Below, piece after piece: positions 43,577 through 52,930 of a DNA stretch of 64,000 nt (within the stretch, counting starts at the first letter, position 1; each line of letters begins with the position of its first letter). A program made the translations under genes and the position numbers. The stretch lies in the NCBI RefSeq assembly GCF_004137795.1, contig NZ_NWTM01000006.1, forward strand, positions 62,001 to 126,000, written 5' to 3'. The notes beneath the pieces are model-generated. The model was not told the DNA's origin. It did no database searches and saw only the letters and a list, made by a program, of their open reading frames with translations. This DNA comes from Pectobacterium zantedeschiae (GTDB lineage Bacteria > Pseudomonadota > Gammaproteobacteria > Enterobacterales > Enterobacteriaceae).

Positions 43577-45013
43577 ATGCAAGATGCACAACAGGCCCTG
43601 AAAGTGGGCCGCGATCCACGGATGCTGCCGGAGTTTGATGCACTTCGGGCGGAAATTAACAAGTTGAGTCACGCGTCTCGCCCTGACGTGGACTGGATGC
43701 TGGTGCACGATATGGCGACCACCATATTTGAAAAGCAGGGGGTGGATCTCCAGACTGCGATCTACTTTACGCTGGCGCGTTCACGGCTGGCTGGATTGAC
43801 GGGTTTTACGGAAAGCTGTGAGTTTCTGGCGAACCTGATCGTAACGCAGTGGGATAACTTCTGGCCGCCGGTGCATCAGGAACGGGCGCGTATCGAAATG
43901 CTGGACTGGTTCATTGCTCGCATCAGTGAGGTGGTGCGGCAGTACGCCATCAGCCATGAACACAAGCGGCTGGTTTATCGTTGTGAACGCGCGCTGCAAT
44001 TGATGAGTGAAAAGTTGCACAACTCAGGGTTGAGCCGCATTCCTCGCGTCGAGAATCTGCTGCACTTCGTTGAAGGCTATACCCATTTGTTTGATGAAAC
44101 CGAGATTGTCATTGTGTCGGACGATCAGGAACTGAAAAAGCAGGATATGCAGATTCCCCCCATGGTGTTCTTTCATTCTGACATGGAGCCCGGCGCGACG
44201 GTGCAAAGCGGTGGCTCATCAGGCTCGGGTCAGGCTGCACTGCCTGCGGGTAGCATTCTCATCGGACGGGAGAAAGGGCAAATGAAACCGACAGTATTGA
44301 AAATTGAGGCACATAAAAAGCAGAAGCCAGCCTGGTTCTGGTTTGTCTCTGGGCTGCTGACCTGCGTACTGCCCGTCGCAGCGATTACGGGGTGGCAGTA
44401 TTGGCAGGAGCAGAAGGCCGATGCGTTGGCGCTACTGCAACAGCCTGCGTACGCCTTACCTACTGCCCCCGACCATAATGACATTCGCCGGGTACGTATT
44501 GTGCTGGGCGAACAGAAATTGCAGGGCATGGAAGGCGAACTGATCAACCGTTATCAGGCACAGTTGGAACAGGTGAAAAATGCATCGCCGTTCTACCTGT
44601 ACCAATACGGCAATGGGTTGAAAAACGTGATGCAGCAGCTCTATCCCGATTCGTTGGCGGTGAAGGAGATGGAACGTCAATGGCAGATTGCGCTTGAACG
44701 CCAGCAGGGTGATGAACCGAAAACACTGGGTTACGAACAGGCGCGTGCCAGAGTCAACGATACCTTGCAGCAGTTGCTGGAACTGGAACGGCAGCGCCGG
44801 ACGGTGACGATTTCCTACCTGAAATCAAAACTCTACGATATGCAAAAAGACCTGATGTCGGATGTCCCCTTCGGGATACGGCTGCGGGAACTTGAAGCGC
44901 GCAAAATCAAAAGTCAGTCGCTGACGCCAGCGGAACTGCGCGCGATGGAAGATGAACTGCGTTCCTTCAATATTCGCTTGTACCGTTTGCAGCAGGGTAA
45001 TTCCGCCAGCTGA
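43577..45013 (+). CDS. vasL: TssA-family accessory protein with VasL C-terminal domain and membrane helix
   Basis: 478 residues. The N-terminal ImpA-type domain has DAQQALKVGRDPRMLPEFDA, YFTLARSRLAGLTGFTESCE and WDNFWPPVHQERARIEMLDW. A single transmembrane helix FWFVSGLLTCVLPVAAITGW (about 252-271) separates it from a helical C-terminal VasL domain (LRRERRTVTISYLK-type heptads, MQKDLMSDVPFGIRLREL). It resembles the VasL/TagA-type proteins that hold or stop the distal sheath end at the membrane. It is a second TssA-like gene in the operon. Confidence 0.85.
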   Translation: MQDAQQALKVGRDPRMLPEFDALRAEINKLSHASRPDVDWMLVHDMATTIFEKQGVDLQTAIYFTLARSRLAGLTGFTESCEFLANLIVTQWDNFWPPVHQERARIEMLDWFIARISEVVRQYAISHEHKRLVYRCERALQLMSEKLHNSGLSRIPRVENLLHFVEGYTHLFDETEIVIVSDDQELKKQDMQIPPMVFFHSDMEPGATVQSGGSSGSGQAALPAGSILIGREKGQMKPTVLKIEAHKKQKPAWFWFVSGLLTCVLPVAAITGWQYWQEQKADALALLQQPAYALPTAPDHNDIRRVRIVLGEQKLQGMEGELINRYQAQLEQVKNASPFYLYQYGNGLKNVMQQLYPDSLAVKEMERQWQIALERQQGDEPKTLGYEQARARVNDTLQQLLELERQRRTVTISYLKSKLYDMQKDLMSDVPFGIRLRELEARKIKSQSLTPAELRAMEDELRSFNIRLYRLQQGNSAS

Positions 45014-45041
45014 TTATCGTGAAGGGAAAAACGTTGAGCAC

Positions 45042-46397
45042 ATGATGAAATACAAAAAATTATTGATAGTCCTCTCGGCTTGTTGGCTGGCGTCATGTCA
45101 GGCACCGGTCACGTCGCTGTCTGAATCGGAATTGGTGGCGTCAGCGAACCGGGGAAACGGTGAAGCGCAATATCAACTGGCAAAAACTCTGGCCGCGCGC
45201 GCACAGTACACCGAGGCGATGCAGTGGATGCAGAAGGCGTCTGGCCTGTCTGAACTTCCGGGCAATCAGGAAATGCGCGCTGCTGCTGCGCTTCAGGTTG
45301 GCGATTGGTATCAGGCCGGGTTGGGAGCACCAAAAAACAGCCCGTTTGCTCGTCAGTGGTGGACAACGTCCTCACGTCTGGGGAATGGTGAAGCGGGGCA
45401 TCGTCTCGGCATGGATTGTCAGGTTCAACATCAGGGAAAACTGGTGGCGGCCTGCCTGAGTGCGTTTGAATCTTCTGCGTCGAATGGTTATCCCCCTGCA
45501 CAGCTGATTGTTGCCCAGTGGCACGCGACGCATACGGGGGGCGAAAAAGAGGCCGTAGCGTGGTTGTTGAAGGCTTCCGAGCTCGGTAATCGGGATGCGC
45601 AATATCAGCTAGCGCAGCGCTATGAACAGGGCAAGGGTGTGGTTATTCGTCGCGATCTGGCCGAACGTTGGTATTTCCGAGCGGCGACGCTAGGTCAGGC
45701 ACAGGCGCAATTGTGGATGGCGCAACACGAAGACGGTGAGAATGCGCTGAACTGGTATCAAAAATCTGCTTCATCAGGTGATGCGGAAGCCCAGCTTTGG
45801 CTGGGCAAGGCATACCGTGAAGGTAAGCGCTTACCTTTGGATGAGCAGAAGGCTCGTTACTGGCTGGAGCGTGCCGCTACCGGAGGATCGGGCGAAGCAG
45901 ATTATTTGCTCAGTCAGAGTCAGACAACCCATGAAAAGCGCGAACAGTATCTGGTTCAGGCCTCCTCTGCGGGTTACATCCGGGCGCAGCGCGAACTGGG
46001 TGAGCGCTTGTTTAACGTGAACGAACTTGCGCGTGCGCGTGAAGAATATGCTAAAGCGGCATCGGCAGGAGACACCGAGTCCCAGCTGGCTTACGGTGAG
46101 ATGCTTAGGTTGGGGCAAGGTGGTAAAGAGGATTATGTTGAAGCGATGAAGCAGTATCGCCTGGCGGCGAATGACGGTAACCGCATGGCGCAGTACCGTA
46201 TGGGGATGATGCGTCAGGATGGGCAGGGCGCATCCCGCAATCGTATTCATGCTTACGCCTGGTATGCGATGGCGGCGACGGAAGGGATGCCTGAAGCTAT
46301 TCATGCGCGTAACGATCTGGAAGCAACAATGCAGCCGGATGAAATCAAAGCCGGACAGCGTTTGGCGATGCACTGGTCCTCAGGGAAAACAGAGTAA
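45042..46397 (+). CDS. Sel1-repeat lipoprotein at the end of the tss operon
   Basis: About 451 residues from the ATG at 45042. The signal peptide ends in a lipobox, LASC (Cys19). At least six Sel1/TPR-like repeats follow: GNGEAQYQLAKTLAARAQYT, LGNGEAGHRLGMDC, GNRDAQYQLAQRYEQGKGVV, GDAEAQLWLGKAYREGKRLP, GDTESQLAYGEMLRLGQGG, GNRMAQYRMGMMRQDGQGAS. Such solenoids serve as protein-binding scaffolds. No strong ribosome binding site is visible next to the ATG; translation may be coupled to vasL 28 bases upstream. An intrinsic terminator follows, closing the main operon. Confidence 0.82.
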   Translation: MMKYKKLLIVLSACWLASCQAPVTSLSESELVASANRGNGEAQYQLAKTLAARAQYTEAMQWMQKASGLSELPGNQEMRAAAALQVGDWYQAGLGAPKNSPFARQWWTTSSRLGNGEAGHRLGMDCQVQHQGKLVAACLSAFESSASNGYPPAQLIVAQWHATHTGGEKEAVAWLLKASELGNRDAQYQLAQRYEQGKGVVIRRDLAERWYFRAATLGQAQAQLWMAQHEDGENALNWYQKSASSGDAEAQLWLGKAYREGKRLPLDEQKARYWLERAATGGSGEADYLLSQSQTTHEKREQYLVQASSAGYIRAQRELGERLFNVNELARAREEYAKAASAGDTESQLAYGEMLRLGQGGKEDYVEAMKQYRLAANDGNRMAQYRMGMMRQDGQGASRNRIHAYAWYAMAATEGMPEAIHARNDLEATMQPDEIKAGQRLAMHWSSGKTE

Positions 46398-46483
46398 TCT
46401 GCGGGGATTCGTTGGTGGCGAAATTGCTAAGGCAGAATCGACAGATCATCACGTTTTAATCAGATAATAATGGCAATAAACAG

Positions 46484-46518
46484 GCGGGTGTTGCGTGATA
46501 GCAGCACCCGCTTTTTTT
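46484..46518 (+). terminator. Intrinsic terminator of the main tss operon
   Basis: GCGGGTGTTGC (46484-46494) pairs with GCAGCACCCGC (46501-46511) with one G-T pair, loop GTGATA, followed by seven T. Confidence 0.93.
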
Positions 46519-46706
46519 GTTTCTTACTCCGTGAATCCTAACGTCTCCCTGTATATTTTTCATAAAAAACAGAAGTGATCGCTTACTTACATGTTTGATA
46601 AAAATGAGCAATTTATCGCCACATATAGTCTTTTGCTATTAATAAGCACGGTTTCTATCGGTCATTCATTTCGTTAATTCATCGCTAACGTAAACTTTCA
46701 GAATAA

Positions 46707-46734
46707 TTGCGCATTCTGCGCAACTTCTTGCTCA
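46707..46734. promoter_or_regulatory. Upstream activator dyad 1 of hcp (probable VasH site)
   Basis: Perfect dyad TTGCGCA-TTC-TGCGCAA (46707-46723), whose right arm begins the 20-bp direct repeat TCTGCGCAACTTCTTGCTCA (46715-46734). The dyad centre is about 155 bp before the -24 element, a usual enhancer position for sigma-54 activators. Confidence 0.7.
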
Positions 46735-46777
46735 CTTTCTGGTGTAAATCACTTTTTGCGCAATGTCTGCAAACGAT

Positions 46778-46805
46778 TTGCGAAGTCTGCGCAACTTCTT
46801 GCTCA
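46778..46805. promoter_or_regulatory. Upstream activator dyad 2 of hcp (probable VasH site)
   Basis: TTGCGAA-GTC-TGCGCAA (46778-46794), one mismatch from a perfect dyad, containing the second identical copy of the 20-mer TCTGCGCAACTTCTTGCTCA (46786-46805). It is exactly 71 bp after copy 1. A weaker half-site pair, TTGCGCA and TCTGCAA, lies between them at 46756-46772. Confidence 0.7.
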
Positions 46806-46867
46806 AGTTTTACTTAGGTGAAATTTTTGTTAGGTAAATTTCTTTATAAAACATAAGGATAAATTTT

Positions 46868-46883
46868 GGCATGTGTATTGCTA
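46868..46883 (+). promoter_or_regulatory. Sigma-54 (RpoN) promoter of hcp
   Basis: TGGCATGTGTATTGCT matches the consensus TGGCACG-N4-TTGCW at all but one base, with GG (46869-46870) and GC (46881-46882) separated by exactly 10 bases. It is 49-64 bp before the hcp ATG. Confidence 0.88.
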
Positions 46884-46931
46884 TACAGACGGTGAAGTTA
46901 CTCATTCCGTTCAACAACAAGGAGCAAGACT

Positions 46932-47450
46932 ATGCCAACTCCATGCTATATCAGCATCGAAGGTAAAACACAGGGCAACATCACCGCGGGTGCTTTCACG
47001 TCTGATTCTGTCGGCAACATCTATGTGGAAGGCCACGAAGACGAAATGCTGGTACAGGAATTCAAACACATCGTTACCGTACCGACCGATCCACAGTCAG
47101 GCCAGCCATCCGGCCAGCGCGTACACAAACCGTTCAAATTTACTGTTGCGCTGAACAAAGCGGTTCCGCTGATGTACAACGCCCTGGCGTCTGGCGAAAT
47201 GCTGCCGACCGTAACCCTGAAGTGGTACCGCACTTCTGTTGAAGGTAAACAGGAGCACTTCTTCTCTACCGTGCTGACCGATTCCACCATCGTGGACATC
47301 GACTGCAAAATGCCACACTGCCAGGATCCGTCAAAGCTGGACTACACCCAACTGATTGAAGTGTCTCTGGCCTACCGCAAAATTGATTGGGAACACACCG
47401 TTGCAGGGACGTCCGGCTCTGATGACTGGCGTGCGCCGGTCGAAGCGTAA
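46932..47450 (+). CDS. hcp: T6SS tube protein Hcp (TssD), main cluster
   Basis: 172 residues, the classic Hcp: MPTPCYISIEGKTQGNITAG, VGNIYVEGHEDEMLVQEFKH, RVHKPFKFTVALNKAVPLMY, LKWYRTSVEGKQEHFFSTVL, EVSLAYRKIDWEHTVAGTSG and the SDDWRAPVEA end. Hexameric rings stack to form the inner tube and are secreted on firing. It has its own sigma-54 promoter and its own terminator, so it can be produced in excess over the structural operon. Codon use is biased to preferred codons, consistent with high expression. The start is preceded by CAAGGAGCAAG. Confidence 0.97.
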   Translation: MPTPCYISIEGKTQGNITAGAFTSDSVGNIYVEGHEDEMLVQEFKHIVTVPTDPQSGQPSGQRVHKPFKFTVALNKAVPLMYNALASGEMLPTVTLKWYRTSVEGKQEHFFSTVLTDSTIVDIDCKMPHCQDPSKLDYTQLIEVSLAYRKIDWEHTVAGTSGSDDWRAPVEA

Positions 47451-47459
47451 TTCCTCTCT

Positions 47460-47490
47460 AACCCGGGCTTGCCCGGGTTTTCTGTTTTTT
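47460..47490 (+). terminator. Intrinsic terminator after hcp
   Basis: AACCCGGGC-TT-GCCCGGGTT (47460-47479) followed by TTCTGTTTTTT. Partial read-through would supply vgrG downstream. Confidence 0.88.
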
Positions 47491-47624
47491 CTCTGATGTG
47501 CGTTGTGGTGTGAGCGGACTCAGACCACAACGCAGGTTTTCATTTTAATCAGGATAGCGACGTACCGCTCCGGGGAGACCGGGGCGTGCGGTAGCCATGG
47601 CAACGGCCAGTAAGGAGAGGACAG

Positions 47625-49661
47625 GTGGCAAACAGTACAGGATTACAGTTCACCGTAAAAGTTGGCGCGCTGGAAGCCGGCACCTTTGCGGTGGTGGATT
47701 TCAGGCTGGATGAGGGGCTGAATCGGCCCTTCAGCCTGTCACTGAGTCTGGCGAGCGCGTTGCCGGATATCGATTTTGGTGCCGTGCTGGACCAGCCGTG
47801 CGAGCTGCTGATTTGGTATGAAGGTGAACTGAAGCGTCGGGTCAGCGGGATTATCAGCGGGTTCACGCAGGGCGATACTGGCTTCCGGCGCACGCGCTAT
47901 CAGGTGGAAGTCCGGCCTGCTCTGTGGCGACTGGGGCTGCGTACCAACGCCCGTATTTTTCAGGCGCAGAAGCCGGACGCGATTATCGGCACATTGCTGG
48001 AAGAGGCGGGCATTACCGACTACGCGTTTGCACTGCGTAACGAGCACGCGGTGCGGGAATACTGCGTACAGTACCGGGAAAGTGATTTGGCGTTTATCAC
48101 CCGTCTGGCTGCCGAAGAGGGGATGTATTTCTTCCACGAGTTCGAGGAAGGCAAGCATCGGTTAGTGTTTGCTGATGATGCGGGGGCACTGACCAAAGGC
48201 CCCGAGCTGTTCTTCAACCTGGCGACGCAGGGACTGAGCGAAGGTGAGTACGCGCGACGCTTCCACTACGCAGAGCGGGTGAGCACGGCGGAAGTAGAGC
48301 TGAAGGACTACAGCTTCAAGACACCGGCTTACGGACTGTCGCACAAGAAGATGAGCACTGAGCTGGAGCACCAGCGCGAAAGCTATCAGCATTACGACTA
48401 TCCGGGGCGCTATAAACAAGACCCGAGCGGCAAAGCCTTCAGCGGCTATCGTCTGGATGCACTGCGGTCAGGGGCAGTAACGAGCGAAGGCGAATCCAAC
48501 TGCGCGGGGCTGATGCCGGGCAACACCTTCACCCTGACGGAGCACCCGAATGCAACGTTGAACGCGGTATGGCAGACGGTGAGCGTGACACACGTCGGGC
48601 AGCAGCCGCAGGCGCTGGAAGAGGAAAGCGGCGGCGAACCGACGACCATGAGCAACAGCTTTGCGGTGGTGAAAGGGACGACGACGTGGCGCGCCGCGAT
48701 GCCGTACAAACCGATGGTGGACGGCCCACAAATTGCCACGGTGGTGGGGCCGGCAGGAGAAGAAATTTACTGCGATCAGTACGGTCGGGTAAAACTGCAA
48801 TTCCCGTGGGATCGCTATGGCGCGAGCAACGACCAGAGCTCCTGCTGGGTGCGCGTCAGTCAGGGCTGGGCGGGCGGTCAGTACGGCATGATAGCCATTC
48901 CGCGTATCGGTCATGAAGTGATCGTCAGCTTCCTCGAAGGTGACCCGGATCAGCCGATTATCACCGGGCGGACGTTCCATGCGACCAACCCGACGCCGTA
49001 TGTTCTACCCGCACATAAAACGCGCACGACGCTACGTACTGATACACATAAAGGCAATGGCTTCAACGAACTGCGTTTTGAAGATGAGGCGACGCGTGAG
49101 CAAATTTACTATCACGCTCAGAAAGATATGGATGGTGTCATCAACAACATTCATCGGCAGAGCGTGGGGCGCGATCAGCATCTCAGCGTCGCTCAGGATC
49201 AGTTCCAACGGGTCGATCGTCACCGTCACCGAACGATAGGTCAAGATGACTTTGAAAATATCGGTCAGGATCATCATCAGGAAATTGGCCGGAGCTTTAT
49301 TCAGAAAATTGGTTCTTCGTTCAAGCGCTTTATCGGTGGGGGAGAGATTACCCGTATCGAAGGAAGCCGTCAGACTACGATGTCCGGTTCTGAAGAGACG
49401 TTGATCGGTGCGCACCAGCGTGTTCTGGTCAATACGGACAGCTATCTGAAAGCCGCAGATATTGTACTGGAAGCGGGGCAGGCTCTGACCATTAAAGCGC
49501 CTGGCGGGTTTATCAAGATTGATAGTGCGGGCGTGACGATCTCCGGGACGATTGTGAAAATCAACGATGGCGGTGCGGCTGGCGTAGGGACTGCGCCGGT
49601 GTCGATTACACCAGAAGACCCGACTAAGCCCACGCAGCCTGATGCGCCAGACAGACGTTAA
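47625..49661 (+). CDS. vgrG: T6SS spike protein VgrG (TssI)
   Basis: 678 residues. The gp27-like region ([28 protein letters not shown]-type, [20 protein letters not shown] then [14 protein letters not shown]), the gp5 OB fold ([50 protein letters not shown] and [20 protein letters not shown]) and the C-terminal beta-helix ([20 protein letters not shown]) are all present. There is no fused effector domain; the end is a short Pro/Thr tail ([11 protein letters not shown]) that may bind PAAR or adaptor partners. GTG start with AAGGAGAG upstream. Confidence 0.96.
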   Translation: MANSTGLQFTVKVGALEAGTFAVVDFRLDEGLNRPFSLSLSLASALPDIDFGAVLDQPCELLIWYEGELKRRVSGIISGFTQGDTGFRRTRYQVEVRPALWRLGLRTNARIFQAQKPDAIIGTLLEEAGITDYAFALRNEHAVREYCVQYRESDLAFITRLAAEEGMYFFHEFEEGKHRLVFADDAGALTKGPELFFNLATQGLSEGEYARRFHYAERVSTAEVELKDYSFKTPAYGLSHKKMSTELEHQRESYQHYDYPGRYKQDPSGKAFSGYRLDALRSGAVTSEGESNCAGLMPGNTFTLTEHPNATLNAVWQTVSVTHVGQQPQALEEESGGEPTTMSNSFAVVKGTTTWRAAMPYKPMVDGPQIATVVGPAGEEIYCDQYGRVKLQFPWDRYGASNDQSSCWVRVSQGWAGGQYGMIAIPRIGHEVIVSFLEGDPDQPIITGRTFHATNPTPYVLPAHKTRTTLRTDTHKGNGFNELRFEDEATREQIYYHAQKDMDGVINNIHRQSVGRDQHLSVAQDQFQRVDRHRHRTIGQDDFENIGQDHHQEIGRSFIQKIGSSFKRFIGGGEITRIEGSRQTTMSGSEETLIGAHQRVLVNTDSYLKAADIVLEAGQALTIKAPGGFIKIDSAGVTISGTIVKINDGGAAGVGTAPVSITPEDPTKPTQPDAPDRR

Positions 49662-49670
49662 GGAGGAACT

Positions 49671-51041
49671 ATGCCAGGTGCTGCACGTTTAGGGGACAGC
49701 TGCGCGGGTCACGGCTGTTTTCCTGCTACCCCAATCATTGAAGGCAGCGGTGATGTCATTATCAATGGCAAACCCGCGGCTCGTAAAAGTGATGCGGTCT
49801 TACTTCATGCCTGTCCTTGCCCGAATGTGCCTCACGGCGTACACAGTCGAGCGATATCTGCGGGCTCTGGTACGGTCATCATCAATGGAAAGCTGGCGGC
49901 GCGTATCGGTGATGCGATCGGCTGTGGCGGCTCGGTTGCGGCTGGCAGTGGGAACGTAATCATTGGCGACTCACCTTATCAGTCTCCAGTGAAACCGTGT
50001 GCCGAACAATCGGCCAAAAGTCGCGCGCCTCTGTTGGCATTAACGCCGATGCTGTTGCCGACGTTAATGGAGTGGGCTTCGGTCGCCGAGTTGCCTATTC
50101 TTGACGATCTGCTCTCCGTCGCCCAGCGTAAAGAGCGTTATCTGGCGCGTGCCAAGTTGGCGACCGAGGCAGCGACGCTGCCGGGATTAGCTGATGCAGC
50201 AAAGCGACTGGCGTTCAATAACGACAGTATCCTACGCGCCGAAGCCGCTCAGTACGTTTATTCGGTCGATGAATTTCGACGAGGCGTGCTGGATAAACTG
50301 CCTAAGGCTCCGGTTGGGCTGGATATTCTGGATACGAGTCAGCTTCCAGGTTTGACAGACAATGATTTTATGGATAAGAAAACAGGGTTTGGTTCTGCTC
50401 TGTTCAAATCTGCGATTAATGGCGAAACAATGTTGACCTACCGGGGCACCAATAATGCGGTGACAGGCGTTAAAGACTGGTTGACTAACGCTGGGCAAGG
50501 TATGGGATTGGAGACGGATCAATACAATCAGGCCATGTATTTGGCAAAGCGGGTAAAAAACGTTCTTTCTCCGCCACCTGTCATCGTGGGGCATTCATTA
50601 GGCGGTGGTTTGGCATCGGCTGGCGTTGGCGTAACGGGGTTACCCGGCTATACCTTTAATGCTGCGGGTTTGCATAACAATACCGTGGCGCGTGCAGGTG
50701 GTGCAGACTTGGCGAAAACGGCCTCGCTGATAACGACGCAGGCGGTGGACGGTGAGGTGTTAACCATGGCGCAAACTTACGGTAAGGCGTTGATTCCTGG
50801 CTTGCTATCCGGGGCTGGCGCATTGATTGGCGGAACCGCCGGCGCGGTGCTTGGGGGTGTCATTGGTGTAGCAAAACTGTTGGAAGGGGGCCTGCCGAAA
50901 GCAAGCGGTGATATGATGGCACTTCCCGCTGTCGGCGGCTCGCCTATTGCGCGTCACGGTATGGATCAGGTGATTGCGGGTATTGAAAGCCAGAAAAAGG
51001 AAGATATCGGGAAGATAACCAATACATTCAGGGGAATATAA
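49671..51041 (+). CDS. PAAR-domain T6SS effector with C-terminal lipase domain
   Basis: 456 residues. The first 100 residues form a PAAR spike tip with repeated GSGDVIINGKPAARKSD, GSGTVIINGKLAARIGD and GSGNVIIGD units and His/Cys metal ligands (CAGHGC, HACPCPN). From about residue 235 an alpha/beta-hydrolase follows: ETMLTYRGTNNAVTGVKDW, then the nucleophile elbow VIVGHSLGGGLAS (Ser309). A glycine-rich hydrophobic hairpin (LLSGAGALIGGTAGAVLGGV) near residues 380-400 may insert in membranes. It is a likely phospholipase effector sitting on VgrG. It starts 9 bases after vgrG and overlaps the ankyrin lipoprotein gene by one base. Confidence 0.88.
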   Translation: MPGAARLGDSCAGHGCFPATPIIEGSGDVIINGKPAARKSDAVLLHACPCPNVPHGVHSRAISAGSGTVIINGKLAARIGDAIGCGGSVAAGSGNVIIGDSPYQSPVKPCAEQSAKSRAPLLALTPMLLPTLMEWASVAELPILDDLLSVAQRKERYLARAKLATEAATLPGLADAAKRLAFNNDSILRAEAAQYVYSVDEFRRGVLDKLPKAPVGLDILDTSQLPGLTDNDFMDKKTGFGSALFKSAINGETMLTYRGTNNAVTGVKDWLTNAGQGMGLETDQYNQAMYLAKRVKNVLSPPPVIVGHSLGGGLASAGVGVTGLPGYTFNAAGLHNNTVARAGGADLAKTASLITTQAVDGEVLTMAQTYGKALIPGLLSGAGALIGGTAGAVLGGVIGVAKLLEGGLPKASGDMMALPAVGGSPIARHGMDQVIAGIESQKKEDIGKITNTFRGI

Positions 51042-51820
51042 TGCAATGGTTGGCACGTATAAAATGGGTAGGCGTCGTTATTCTGGGATTATTAACCGCT
51101 TGTCAGGCGGGAGGACACAGTATGCGGGCGAGTGAACTTTTTGAGCCCCCTGTGGTGGCGGTACTGGAAAGTATTCAAAAAGGTGACGAATCAGCCGCTC
51201 GTCATCAGCTGTCGCAGGGCGTTAACCTGAATATTCATGGGAAAGAAGGCATCACGCCGCTGCTGTGGCTGATTTATGAAACGAAGGATAAAAAGGCCGT
51301 CACACTAGCGCTTAAACTGGGTGTCGATCCGAACTATAAAGACGGCTTTGGCGATAGCGCCGTCAATTCCGTGGCGGGTGCCAAAGATCCTGACTGGCTG
51401 CGTATTATGCTAGATGCGGGGGGCGATCCGAATGCGATTGGGCGTCGTGGCCAGCCTGCAATATTTAGTGCTATTGGTGAGGAGCGCTGGGCCGATATCA
51501 AATTACTTGTAGAGCGGGGCGCTGATTTGAACCTCGTTGATGGTTCCAAAGTAAACAGCGCTCACTATGCTGCTTATCTGAATAAATATGAAGTTGCATA
51601 TTGGCTGATAGAACAAGGCGCAGATAGTAATATTTATGATGAGACAGGTAGTAATCTCGCTTTTACCGTGGATGACAGCTTATCCATTATGTCCCCTAAA
51701 TCTCCTCACTACCCTTGGGCATTAAAGGTAAAACAGCTGTTACTGGATCGCGGCGTTAAATTCCCACCGCTGTCGCCTGTTGAAGTTCGGGAGCGTTGGG
51801 AAAAAGGATTGCCGTTATAA
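51041..51820 (+). CDS. Ankyrin-repeat lipoprotein, probable immunity to the PAAR-lipase
   Basis: 259 residues. The signal peptide ends with the lipobox LTAC (Cys21), placing the protein in the periplasm or on the membrane. Ankyrin repeats follow: NIHGKEGITPLLWLIYETKD, LGVDPNYKDGFGDSAVNSVA, GGDPNAIGRRGQPAIFSAIG, RGADLNLVDGSKVNSAHYAA and QGADSNIYDETGSNLAFTVD. The ATG overlaps the effector stop codon (TAATG). Ankyrin-repeat lipoproteins are known immunity partners of T6SS lipases, so protection from self-intoxication in the periplasm is the likely role. Confidence 0.85.
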   Translation: MQWLARIKWVGVVILGLLTACQAGGHSMRASELFEPPVVAVLESIQKGDESAARHQLSQGVNLNIHGKEGITPLLWLIYETKDKKAVTLALKLGVDPNYKDGFGDSAVNSVAGAKDPDWLRIMLDAGGDPNAIGRRGQPAIFSAIGEERWADIKLLVERGADLNLVDGSKVNSAHYAAYLNKYEVAYWLIEQGADSNIYDETGSNLAFTVDDSLSIMSPKSPHYPWALKVKQLLLDRGVKFPPLSPVEVRERWEKGLPL

Positions 51821-51973
51821 TTTCTATTCGTTTTTTTATCACGTATTTTTCATCATATAAATAAACTGTATTTTCTGACCCGATAATTTTCATGATTATC
51901 GGGTCGTTGTTGTGATTATCAATACACGCTCATCGTATTAAAAATTATCTCATTTATTGACAGGCAAATAACG

Positions 51974-52930
51974 ATGATGGCAAACGGTTATACTCTGTTT
52001 GAAATCAGCCAGTTTGATGCGCCTTTGTACGCTATTATTTCGCCGCTGAGTTATCCCCAATTACCTGAATATTGGCAGGCTTTTCAGCCTGCGGCGGCCG
52101 ATATATGGCAACAGCTGTATCTTGGAAAGGATGCTGAAGACTGGCAAATGTGGGCACCTATTGTGGTGAAAATAGAAGAAGGTAAACCAGGTGAAACGCT
52201 GCTGCATTGGTTGACTGAGACTCAGCCGGAGCGGCATGGTGGTGTGATCCTCACGCATGGCGACCTGACATTACAGCAGGTTGCTGACTTTTGGCAGACG
52301 CGTATTTTCTGTCTCTGGCCTGATGGCACACGAGCGCTGTTTCGTAGCTATGTGCCAGAGATTTTATCGACCTGGTGGCCTACCCTTGACCTTGCTGCTC
52401 AAACTGATTTCCTCGGTCCGTTAAATAATATGTATTTACCTATAGCGAATAGCGAAAGAGGGGAGTATCAGCTATTCGCACAGCGGGCTGTTAATAAAGA
52501 AAATAAAATCGAAATTAATAAAAACTACCAAATTAACTTAACGAATTATCAATATTACCTTCTCGCTAATGACAATCGATTACACCGATTAGCTAATGAA
52601 CTCTTTCTGTTTGTCAGTGCGCAATGTGTTTTTCCGCTGGATGTTGAAGTAGTAAAAGCCAGATTCATTAGCGGTATTGCATTAGCTGAGAAATATAATC
52701 CTAAAGCCAGCGAAGCGGAATGTGAAGCATGGGCGGCCCATCGCTGGGTACTTGGTAGCGAATTCTATTTGCACCCGATCTTTGTTCATCTGACTGAACG
52801 TTATTCGATAGCGGACAGTCTTCGGATTTTTAAATCAGAGCCTGAACGTATTGAAAGTGTGCTGCTTAATTACCATCGCCCCGGTTGGATGCGGGGAGAG
52901 TTACCTGACATCGCGGAGGTCACGCAATGA
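51974..52930 (+). CDS. DUF4123 T6SS adaptor/chaperone (first of two)
   Basis: 318 residues. The N-terminal half has the DUF4123 pattern (LYAIISPLSYPQLPEYWQ, WAPIVVKIEEGKPGETLLHW, LTLQQVADFWQTRIFCLWPD, GTRALFRSYVPEILSTWWPT), followed by a C-terminal region carrying an AT-rich insert (KENKIEINKNYQINLTNYQY). DUF4123 proteins (Tap/TEC) load cargo effectors on VgrG. The C-terminal half is less conserved and probably recognises the cargo, here the Rhs protein or the PAAR-lipase. It overlaps the second DUF4123 gene by 4 bases. Confidence 0.82.
   Translation: MMANGYTLFEISQFDAPLYAIISPLSYPQLPEYWQAFQPAAADIWQQLYLGKDAEDWQMWAPIVVKIEEGKPGETLLHWLTETQPERHGGVILTHGDLTLQQVADFWQTRIFCLWPDGTRALFRSYVPEILSTWWPTLDLAAQTDFLGPLNNMYLPIANSERGEYQLFAQRAVNKENKIEINKNYQINLTNYQYYLLANDNRLHRLANELFLFVSAQCVFPLDVEVVKARFISGIALAEKYNPKASEAECEAWAAHRWVLGSEFYLHPIFVHLTERYSIADSLRIFKSEPERIESVLLNYHRPGWMRGELPDIAEVTQ

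Noticed and set aside
47560..47600. Hairpin TACCGC...GCGGTA before vgrG as a riboswitch
   Set aside because: The stem is interrupted and no known riboswitch architecture is seen; it is probably only local GC-rich pairing in the leader.
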